Of a stretch of DNA of 64,000 nucleotides, positions 54,164 through 64,000 are shown piece by piece. A model generated the notes under the pieces. The model did no database searches, was not told where the DNA came from, and saw nothing but the letters and a program-made list of their open reading frames with translations. Both the position numbers and the translations under genes were made by a program. This stretch comes from Rhipidocladum racemiflorum (lineage: Eukaryota > Streptophyta > Magnoliopsida > Poales > Poaceae): NCBI GenBank assembly GCA_036346355.1, contig CM070585.1:4045001-4109000 (forward strand), in the 5' to 3' direction. Within the stretch, counting starts at the first letter, position 1; each line of letters opens with the position of its first letter.

Positions 54164-54790
54164 TTTTTTCTTTTGTACAGTATGCAACTGTGTTTTCTGG
54201 AAACTAATGGTATTCCCGTTGTCATGTGATTTCCTTAAGGCCCATTTGATCCGAGGGATTCGGTGGGGATTTCTAGAGATTTGTAGTGTTTTCCGCAAAT
54301 TTTCGGTAAATTCATGTATTCCAAATATGCCTAGTATTGTCTCGCATTCTAACTAGAAAAATTGAAAGAAGAAGAAGAAGCTTGGCATAGTACCGAGTGC
54401 TTATTTCGAAGTTTACGCAAAAATAAAAGTTGTTGTAGGGACGGCTCACCACCCCCAACGGCCAGACAAAAAGCCAGAACTACACAACCGGAGACCAACC
54501 ATGCTACACACTTCGAAACGCGTGAAAGGAGCCCAAAATAGGGCTACCCAAACACCTCGTCAGGGCAGCCCATCACTACAGCCTCCACGAGAAGGGTCCC
54601 TCGCCCCCAACAAGGGGGTCCTTGGGAAGGTCGGGGGCAGCTAAAAAAAGATGACAATGGTGGTGGACATGGCCCACAGAGATCCACCGTGCACCGTAGC
54701 TACTGGTGGAAGAGGAAAAAGACCAAGAAGCCCTTGATCGTAGTGTCTTTATAGGGACAATATTGTAATCTCCCATATGTCGACTTGTAA

Positions 54791-55349
54791 GAGCATCTCC
54801 AGGAGAGCCCCTAAACCAGCCCCTAAATCTTAAAATAGGGAGTGTAGTAAAAAAAACAGATCCAGCAGGGCCCAACTCAAGCCCCTAAAATTAGGGGGCC
54901 CCTAAATTTGCCTCCTCAGCCCCAAGTCCCAGGGGCCCCCAACTCAAGCCCCTAAAATTAGGAGGCCCCTAAATTTGCCTCCTCAGCCCCAATTCCCAGG
55001 GACACGAGTACAACCCCTATTATTGAAGATAGGGAAATACATGAGAGGCTTCGAAAATTTTATCATGTTTTGAAAATTTTAAATTTAAATTTGAAATATC
55101 ATGTTTTTAAATTGTAAATATTAATATGCTTATGTTTTATGTATTACAAATATTTTTGATTGAATTTTAGTGGTGTCAAATGAAGATTATACATAGCGGA
55201 TATGTCAAAATAGGAGAAAAAGTAAAATAGGGGCTGAGATTTAGGGGTTGTTGCTGGACTTTGTTCTGAAAACAGGGCCTCAAAAAATAGGGGGAGCCCC
55301 TAAATCCAAAATAGGGACCCTGTTTTAGGGGCCCTTGCTGGAGATGCTC
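54791..55349. mobile_element. PIF/Harbinger-type non-autonomous element, family B copy 2
   Basis: GAGCATCTC...GAGATGCTC ends are flanked by TAA on both sides (54788-54790, 55350-55352). The centre (about 55055-55235) matches the element at 2339-2848 nearly base for base. It is 559 bp and carries an internal duplication of about 75 bp (CAACTCAAGCCCCTAAAATT..., about 54871 and 54948) absent from copy 1. Confidence 0.85.
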
Positions 55350-55465
55350 TAAACACTATAATTAGCCTTTCCTAGACACCCAGTAAAGGGTAACGACTTT
55401 TTTTTCACATGCACGTATAAAATCACCTCACTCCTACAGTTCTCCATATCTAGAGACCTCGAGGC

Positions 55466-56064
55466 TTCTACCCTCCTCGCAGAGGGTATTGCCCGGAGGT
55501 CCCATCTTTTTGTACTGCCTGATATATATGTACCCACAACAGGCGCAAAATGTAGCAGCTAGTTGTCCTCGACTTTTATTCCCAATTGAAAATATAAAAT
55601 CTGCATGGAGGTCCCATCTCGAGGCTTCTACCCTCCTCGCAGAGGGTATTGCCCGGAGGTCCCATCTTTTTGTACTGCCTGATATATATGTACCCACAAC
55701 AGGCGCAAAATGTAGCAGCTAGTTGTCCTCAACTTTTATTCCCAATTGAAAATATAAAATCTGCTAGTTGTCCTCATCTTTTTGTACTGCCTGATATATA
55801 TGTACCCACAACAGGCGCAAAATGTAGCAGCTAGTTGTCCTCAACTTTTATTCCTCGCAGAGGGTATTGCCCGGAGGTCCCATCTTTTTGTACTGCCTGA
55901 TATATATGTACCCACAACAGGCGCAAAATGTAGTAGCTAGTTGTCCTCAACTTTTATTCCTCGCAGAGGGTATTGCCCGGAGGTCCCATCTTTTTGTACT
56001 GCCTGATATATATGTACCCACAACAGACGCAAACTGTAGCAGCTAGTTGTCCTCATCTTCATGG
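55466..56064. repeat. Young tandem array, five units with 106-bp core
   Basis: The phrase ATCTTTTTGTACTGCCTGAT followed by ATATATGTACCCACAACAGG starts at about 55504, 55664, 55775, 55881 and 55987. Units 3 and 4 are 106 bp with one or two differences. Units 1 and 2 are longer (about 150-160 bp) because they include CAATTGAAAATATAAAATCTGC. Near identity indicates recent expansion. Confidence 0.85.
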
Positions 56065-57677
56065 CACACCCGATATTGATGTTTATGTGGAGAGCCGAGG
56101 CAGCTGCATGTGGTGTTCTTGCAGGTACAATTTGAACGCAAGCTCCACAGCGTGATAGCATCCTCTGTTGCTTGGAAAGTACAGGTGCCCATTCGCGCCA
56201 TCGAAGGTGAAATGCCTTCTTGCAACCGGATTTTAAATGCTACGGGGAATCTCGAAGGTGGCCTCATTCTGTTGATATTAAGACATTGATGCTGCAACCC
56301 GAACCCGGAGATGCTTCGCTGGTTCCTGTTTGGTACCAATGATCCTGTACAGATGTATTCTGCCGACAAGAAAAGAAGTAGCTACACATGAATACATGAC
56401 ACGATGGTATGAAGATGGAAACAGACAAAAAAGAAGTAGCTACACATGAAGGACCAGTTCTCCAATCAATGGATGAGCAAAATCTTCAACAGGCATCAAT
56501 CATTGCAGTTGACAGTACTTTCTGTCATCCACTTGGTCCTCCTGATCAAGACCTGCCACATCTCTACGTGCCAACAGTACAGCTTAAAAGAATTAGCTAT
56601 CCTTACCAAGTCAAGAAGGCTACACCATAATACCCAAATATTGGAAGATTGAGCTTTCCAAATCGGGTTATACCCAAATATTGGAAGATTGAGCTTTCCA
56701 AATCTGGTTATATGATGTCATAGTCCAAAAGGACATCCAAGTAAAGTTGAAATTGAATCACAATAAGACAACCTTCTTCACAAGAAAACAAGAACAGCCA
56801 CATCCTGTTAATTTCATCTCCATGATCTGAAGTTTTAAACATTATAATGTCTCTCATAAAGCATCTCTGACTGTTTTTACGGTCCATAGGAAGCCTCAGT
56901 AGGTGACTGGTGGAACACATCCATACTAATGACGAGACACTAACTACTCAGCTAGCATATATGGCAGTTGGCAGAGAAGCACGTGAACAAGGGCCTTGTA
57001 GGACAGGTCCCGGGAATAGTTTTCCACTCAAGAGTGAAGGATGAAGTACTAGATACTCCCATTGCCATCAAGAAAAAGCATAAATGAAGAAAGAAGATTG
57101 CTAATGACCTGCCTCTACCTCCCCAGGTTTCATACTCTTGCATTCTGATGTTGATCGAAAGATTCTTTCTCCAGCTAAGTGCTCACCACTGAGAGAAGTA
57201 TTGTTGAACATGAAATGACTCATCGCAAACCTTTGGCCTAGCCCAGGCAAGGCGCCATGCAGGGGAGGCTAACTCTTGGAGCTTTAAACATCCCTCCAGA
57301 TCTTTGGAGAATATATGCATGAAAAAAATGACCATAGATGTCATTCACAAAGATCATACAGCTTCAACTTCAACTAGGCCATCTGGAGGTTGATAGGTGC
57401 TCTACATTTCCATGCAATAAAGAAGCAACTATAAGAGAAAATAATATTATATGAAAAGTTAGATTCCTTTTACTCATAGTGCTCAATGGAATGTTGCGAA
57501 CATAAAGTGGATGCTTCACTCCTAATATAAATTTACGACGAACTACTCTGTTCTTCCCACACAGAAAATTTTATTAGCTAGCCCTTCCACTGTACTGAAT
57601 ATTTCCCATCCCCTAGTCAACCAAGGATCAATAAAATTCTCTTCTATAGCCATCAGTTCGATAATAATAACCAAATT
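56065..57677. other. Intergenic, includes the 5' region of the FT-like gene
   Basis: A 42-bp unit (TACCCAAATATTGGAAGATT...) is duplicated in tandem at about 56629-56711. ORFs of about 100 codons (minus 56043-56369; plus 56409-56630) carry no recognised motif. The last few hundred bases should hold the FT-like promoter; the motif GATCAATAAAATTC near 57628 lies at a plausible distance for a weak TATA-like element, but this is uncertain. Confidence 0.35.
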
Positions 57678-60600
57678 ATGTCGCAAGGCAGGGATCCTTT
57701 GGCATTGAGCCAGGTAATTGGTGATGTGGTGGATCCTTTCGTAAAGTCAGCTGCGATGAGGATTAATTATGGTGAGAAGGAGATTACAAATGGCACTGGG
57801 CTGCGATCATCTGCTGTGCTCAATGCACCACAGGTTGAGATTGCGGGTCGAGACCAAACGAAGCTCTACACACTTGTAAGTGATATCATAACTTGTAGGA
57901 TCATGATCTGATTAGTGTGCAAGTTTCTTGGGCATGGTGTTAGGTAAGGTGAAACATAACAATTGATCCGAGCAAAGCTTCAACTAAAAAAGATTACTCT
58001 CGTGTCAGAAGTAATGCCTAGAATAACCAGATAAGCTCTTAGAGTCACTCATGCATGCAACATACTAATTTATACAAATTTCTTACTCAATGCAACCTAC
58101 GTTTTAAAGAACTTATGCACTAGTCTAAATGTTGTTTCAGTAAAAACAAGCTACCTAAGTTGCACAAATATAGGTTATTCAACAAATCCATAGGCACCTT
58201 TTGATAAAAGAGATATAATTAGGTTGCACATAATATTGTAGCGAGAACAAAAATAAACTATAGCACCAGATGGTATTTGTTGTTTATAAAATGAGCGTCA
58301 CATTATAACCCTTTGATAATGATTACGTGCCGCTTTAGAATATGCTTTTGCACCCTATCTTGTACTAGGATAAGCCCCTAATATGTCTGCTTTGCTTAAA
58401 GTTGGAGCGTGAAGCTCTATCGTATTGAAGTTCGCATACTTGCTGTCTATGAACATCCTCTACACAATTGAATTGACAGTTACACAGAGAACATAATTAA
58501 ACTGTTCATGCAATATCCTGTATGCAATTCTCCAGCCCAGGCCCACTATAGAAAAGTCGATAAAAGAAGATAATTGACACACTTCTCTCTTGCTCTCAGT
58601 CACAAGCATAACGTGAGCGCGCTCACATATGGCCAGTCACTTCAGAACTTGGATTTTACCACAGGCATGGAGAGGAGGGTTCTCATTAAATGCATATACA
58701 CCCCAGGGTACCAAATAACCAAATGAAGAGCAATCATATATTTATTAAAGAAAACACTATAGGCCAAAAGGCCAAAACCATCTTATTTTTATGGTCTATT
58801 TTGTTACACAGCACCGTACAATAAGGTACCGAGGTCAGCTATGGTTTTTTTAGAGTCATGTTCTAGCTCCTCTGTAAGGTATGCAACTGATTCTTTATCT
58901 ATATCTAAATGCTAAAATACAAATCTCCCTCATATAAGGTTATGGTGGATCCTGATGCGCCAAGTCCAAGCAAACCAGAATACAGGGAATATTTGCATTG
59001 GTGAGCTTATTAAATTCGCTATACAAGTGTTGCGTAGCGTCTTCCTTAAACTTTCAATAACGCCACATTTTGTAAGAAACCAATGAGTGATACTTGCCAC
59101 ATTATTGTTATGTTTATAGTTCAAGAACCCCTTACCTAGATAACATGCAGGATTGGAATGCAGCCCTCTCAAAAAGGAGGGGGGTGTTTCTTTTCCATCC
59201 ATCAACAGCTGAAGAACTCTTGTTCTATATGCTATTGGGTAAGAAAGTACAGTTTCTGTGATGACCTAACTCTGTTCTACCACCATAGTTCCCTTAACCC
59301 AAGTCTTTGTTTAAATTGTCATTTCTTATCAACATTCACAGTCTCTTCAGTTAGATTGATATCCTGTAGCTGAAATAAAATAACCAATACTGTGACTTTT
59401 TTTATAATCCTGTAACCTTTTTTTAGAATCCTTAATAGTTTCTAGTTTCTACAGTCTTTAAGAAGATACTTTACCAATTTTTCATGCACAAGGTACTCTG
59501 TAAATTTTCCTATTAATTAGTCCGTGGACAAACTAAAAAGAAAACAGTCATAGACCTGAGTACTTTAAGGACATCATTCTCAAGTTCTACAATCATTCAA
59601 CATAAAATGGTGAACAGAAGGCATTAAATATGATAACAACATGAAAAGCATCACACAGACATGCAAGCATGCAAGCTAAATTATACAGCATGGGCAAATT
59701 ATGGGGGGAAAAAAGCTGACAATGTTTAGAGTTCAAAGGAAGTCATCAAAAGAATCAAGTGCTAGTGTTAACGCTTATAAGCAATGTCATATATTGCTAG
59801 TAAAATAATTATACATGTCAAAATCACAACTATGGTTGTTTATTTTGTTTAGAAACAAGTCAAATGCAATTTGAATTTATAAAAATTGAGAATAGTGGCT
59901 AGGAATATCTAGAAGATAACCAAGCTAGCAGAAGATATTAACATTCTTATGACAAATTAATATAGAAGAGTTGTAACATTTCCCACCAAAGAAATTCATA
60001 AAGAACTAATTTCATGTACCAAACACTCCTGTTTCAAGAAGGGGTGGCTATTCACAACACCAGAGTTTTTTTTGTTTGGTTGATTAGTCAAATTATTGGT
60101 TGCTGCTTGCTATCAAAATTCAAGAATGTGGCACCACAATCTATCTGAAAATATTATGTAATAGACTGTTTAATGTTATCTGTGGTTGTGCAACTCATCA
60201 CTCCCTACATTAACTCCCAACTTGACCATAGATGAACATTTTTGTTAATTTATATATGATTTACCAGTTGTGTACTTTATTATGTGCAACATGCATCAGT
60301 AGTTATGATGCCGATCAAAGATCTAATCATCTAAAAGTGTTTCTTTTCTTATTGGTTATTTTCTACAGGTTGGTTACAGACATCCCAGAGGCAACTGATG
60401 CACGTTTTGGTGGGTAACGTCTTACATAACCTCCGATAGTTGAATAACTAAATATGACATATAAAGATCGTTCAACATTGTTGTTACAATAACACAATCA
60501 GCGAACAACTCAAATTATTTTGGCATTACAATCTTTGTTCATTTGTCCCAAACAAAAAAAAAATGCTATTTATTGTTATCTACTTTGATATTCATTTGAT

Positions 60601-62989
60601 CTGAAAAGTCAAATAACCCATGTCAATGTCATCTTCCACTAGTTGTAAATGTTTCACTGGCACTCTAGCAATGGAATAAGCCATATGGTTAGTAACAGAA
60701 ATAAGAAATTATGGCAAATATATGATGGTAGAAACAGAAATAAGTAATTATGGCAACACCACTATTGTTTATGTAACGTGTTTGACAAAAGTCACTGCTG
60801 TGAACTAAGCATATACCTGTAATGCTTTGATGAAATAACTGTTTTTGCTATGCAATCTATGCAAGTGTTTGCATAAATTTCAAAGATGCTAGGCAACACA
60901 TTTACAGTGCAGGCCTTGATGCATGTATTTTGTGTAGCATGCTTGTGTTTGAGAGTTTCAAGCTAGAAATCTGCAAGGGAGATACCTATGCAACAACTCA
61001 TACTTACACTAAACAATGATAAGGAATTGGCAAATTCGAGAGTGTGTATCGCTCTTCATAGTTATAAAAGCCTGACATCCATGCTTAGTGGTATCACAGT
61101 CAAATTTTGCAAGGAAAGATGTGCACATGGACTTTTAGAAGATTAATGAATCTTGTATTGAACTAAGAAACTAGGATCAAATCAATAGATGTTTTAATTG
61201 TCCCCAAACAAATTAGAATTGGTGTCATATACACTATCGTTCACTGACATCTGCATCAGGTGCATTTAGTAGGTTATCGTATCATATGCTGAGATTCTTT
61301 CGTCTTTAATCAGTTATTCTGATTCAATATCCCCACACTTCTTGTCTCTTTTTTATATTTGAAGGTGACAATGCAGTTGATAAGGGTAAATATTACGTAG
61401 TAGTAAAATAAGGCTTTATGATTGATCTATTGAAGAATAAACTATACAGAATAATGTTAAATACACATACCTGTGAATCAAATGCAAAGCACCTCAGAGA
61501 GAGGGGGATGGGCCCCGCTCTAATATGTGACTGCACCTATTTTTGATGCAGGTTAAGCAGTTGGACGGTTCTTATCTGCCCAACAGTTCCTCAGGTTGAG
61601 TATCTGACAATCTGATATCATGTAACTTTCTGTGGGCCCCACTTAATCGCATTAGTCAGTTTGGGGAGACTTCAACTGGAAATCAAGTAGATGGAAAGCT
61701 GATACCTGCTTCACTGCTTGACACTATACAGCACTTGACCAATGGTTTCTTCTGTGTGGGCCCACAGAAATAGAAGATACAGCTATATGCAAAATCTGTG
61801 AGACATCCTTCTAACTTTTCATACATGGGAACTTCCATTTCCAAGTGAAAACAAAATACTAGAGTGGACCTAGCGTGTAGAGGAAACAAAAGCATTTCAA
61901 AGTGAAAACAAAATACCAAAGAAGCTGCCTACTACAACTCACAACTCACAAGTACATCTTAGCATGAGCAAACAAAACATAGTTATGGCTGTCACAGAAC
62001 ATTAGTACCGTGTTCCCATAAAAAAAGCACTAGTATTGTGAGTTTAACACATTATCTGTAAAAAAAATAGCATGACTTCTTTGGAACCAGGCAGCATTAT
62101 TGGAGTTACAGAAATACCTTCAGTAATGCATGCACAATATATTAGCCCAATCCCCTAGTATAGCTTACCCAGTTTTGTTTAGCTTGGGCTATCAGATAGA
62201 CACACTTCTCTGCTAATCCATCAAGATCGCAAGTGAATTTCGAACCAAATAAACAGAAGTAGCATATCATACTAAAATTCATGCATTTACTAATTTTGTG
62301 ACTCACATTTGTTGGTAGGCACTGCAAATGATCTACCCCCCTTTTTCTGTCTGCTCACTAAAGGGAACATTCCACTTGTACATAATCTTCTCTCAACTTT
62401 GATATTTACTTTCATGTTTGGACGCTGTGAAGGTTGTGCAGAATATGCTATTGGTAGTGATACCTATATTTGCAGTGACCAATACAATAACTAATCTTGT
62501 AGTTAGTAAAGCATCACCGTGGTCCATCATAAATATATCTTAAGTTCTAATTTTCATTTAAAAATTAAAAACTGTATATTCATTTTACAGCATGTAGCAA
62601 AGGAGGTGAGGGGATGCACAGTAATGTCACCAGACAACATGAAATATCTATATCACAGTGTCTCCAAAACAATAGAACAGTCTGTACTCATGTACTGTGA
62701 AGTGGTGAATACAAACCTTAACCTTGTATCACGGCAAAGCAAGTCTAATAAGGAATACACTGTTTCAGGCAATGAAATAGTTCCGTACGAAGGCCCACGG
62801 CCACCAGCCGGAATTCATCGGATTGTTTTTGTGCTATTCAAACAGCAAGCACGGCAAACAGTTTATGCGCCAGGATGGCGGCAAAATTTCAACATCAGAG
62901 ACTTCTCAGCATTTTACAACCTTGGACCACCAGTTGCTGCATTATACTTCAACTGCCAAAAGGAGAGTGGTGTTGGTGGTAGAAGGTAG
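57678..62989 (+). CDS. FTL: FT-like phosphatidylethanolamine-binding protein (florigen family)
   Basis: Four exons join in frame: 57678-57875, 58939-59000, 60369-60409 and 62769-62989 (stop TAG), giving 173 aa. Exon lengths 198, 62, 41 and 221 nt are the classic FT/TFL1 pattern. FT proteins move from leaf to shoot apex, bind 14-3-3 and FD-type bZIP factors, and trigger flowering. PEBP signatures DPDAPSPS (70-77) and GIHR (115-118) are intact. FT-type rather than TFL1-type residues are seen: Tyr84 (FT Tyr85), Trp137 and Gln139 (FT Trp138, Gln140), with APGWRQNFN and YNLG in segment B. Of the residues mapped to 14-3-3 contact in rice Hd3a and FT, Pro93, Phe100 and Arg129 are kept, but the position of FT Arg62 is Thr61. 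Introns 2 and 3 are long (1.4 and 2.4 kb). No break is seen. Confidence 0.95.
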
Positions 62990-64000
62990 GAAGATAGGAA
63001 AGTTCATATTTTACTTAGAGTGATAAAATCATAGATATTTAAATACTCACAAAATCACACAGAAGCCAGGAGGCCATTCTCTCAAGATAGAACTCATGAC
63101 ATTGTAGTTAAAAAGTACTAGACTCAGACATATAATTGGCTCATTAACATCTAATCTAACACAAACATGAGGTTTACAAGGTGCTCTGGAGAGTATATTC
63201 TGAGGATTGCTAAAGTGACGATGTCAACACATATATTTAGAAGGGGAAGATATTAAATCTAAAATATATAAATTTCTTCCCTGAACACAGTGAATAGAAT
63301 TGAGCATAATTTCCTTAGCTTGGTATAGACATTTTTTAGGATGGAAGCATGCTTTTTTAACCCTCCGCAGGGCTAATAGGCAAGCTTTCAATGCTAAGTT
63401 CACATTTATAACATTAATTAGGGTATGAAATCTTTATTTATGAAAAAATAGGCTCTTTCTCTTCCTTGTATAATGAACACTTGTTCTTACTACTTTACAC
63501 TACTGTTGTTTCAAGAAACAAGGAATATAATAGAACAGTACAAAGAAGAATAGCCTAATATCCCCTCTAGATATACGCAAGACACACACATAAATTCACT
63601 AACAATGCCAATAAAACAAGAATCCCTTCCCTCCCTTCACTCTCTTCTACATTGATAAGAGAAAACAGGCATGTTTTTTGTAGGAAAACAGTTTTTCATT
63701 TATCAGCTCGTAACAGTTTTTTTTTATTAATAGGTTTCAAGGACCAAGCTGAAGGATGGATGCATAAAATCTCTCAGACAATACCATCCACAATATATAA
63801 ATTCTAATCTACACAAAGCAGTTGACAACCTATGTAATGTCAGTTGACAATCAAGTAGTCCAGTTGAGTAATTGACATATCACATGAAACAAACTGGCAT
63901 TTCGAGTTCTTTATATGTCACCTATGACCTACCTCAAGAAAAATATCATGATGTTCATATTAGCAATTATGAAAAAAAAAGGTGTGGTCATTCAGTTGCT
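62990..64000. other. 3' flank of the FT-like gene and intergenic DNA
   Basis: AT-rich sequence. The 3' UTR of the FT-like gene should lie at its start. No further gene, RNA or repeat with defined ends was recognised. Confidence 0.35.

Noticed and set aside
1..64000. CRISPR arrays, operons, bacterial-type promoters, rRNA or tRNA genes
   Set aside because: This is plant nuclear DNA. Tandem repeats lack the spacer structure of CRISPR, and the tRNA-like TGGTATCAGAGC matches are retroelement primer sites, not tRNA genes.

Overview
The window is nuclear DNA of a flowering plant, almost certainly a grass (Poaceae). The genes have short exons with GT-AG introns. Exon sequences match grass members of well-known plant families. 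The space between genes is packed with grass-type transposable elements: Ty3/gypsy and copia LTR elements primed by initiator tRNA-Met, hAT, PIF/Harbinger, Mutator and Stowaway MITEs, and a Helitron-like end. I cannot name the species from sequence alone.

Host genes, left to right. (1) First exon of an unrecognised gene on the minus strand (396-545), running off the left edge. (2) Protein farnesyltransferase/geranylgeranyltransferase I alpha subunit (minus, 15917-22915, 5 exons, 347 aa). (3) A METTL18/Hpm1-type histidine methyltransferase (minus, 26401-29437, 7 exons, 352 aa). (4) The minor-spliceosome protein U11/U12-35K (minus, 40596-46741, 8 exons, 368 aa). (5) A PTI1-like receptor-like cytoplasmic kinase (minus, 48308-51383, 7 coding exons, 366 aa). 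(6) An FT-like florigen-family PEBP gene (plus, 57678-62989, 4 exons, 173 aa). I rebuilt exon-intron structures by hand; every junction keeps reading frame and has GT/AG ends. The genes have unrelated functions and are not an operon.

Mobile DNA. Positions 3379-14523 are one complete but broken Ty3/gypsy chromovirus with 2.67-kb LTRs, a perfect TTGGA target duplication, an intact extra ORF before gag, and gag-pol broken by several frameshifts. Intron 3 of the farnesyltransferase gene holds a three-LTR non-autonomous retroelement; its internal region was hit by a 2-kb hAT element (8-bp duplication CTGCCACC), which carries a second hAT-like element and a captured piece of a papain-like cysteine protease gene. 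Intron 3 of U11/U12-35K holds the most striking object: a 3.27-kb LTR retroelement (42526-45796, target duplication CGAAG, 222-bp LTRs differing at 4 positions) whose interior is a chimera of intronless fragments of at least three host genes (a PHD-finger gene, a RUNKEL-like kinase, and the CDC48 AAA+ ATPase). Positions 30-40 kb are a gene-free graveyard of copia, gypsy, MULE, Helitron-like and hAT fragments. The 53-57 kb interval holds MITEs and a young tandem array.

Limits: no alignments or searches were run. Family calls rest on recognised motifs; element boundaries rest on terminal repeats and target duplications read directly from the sequence.
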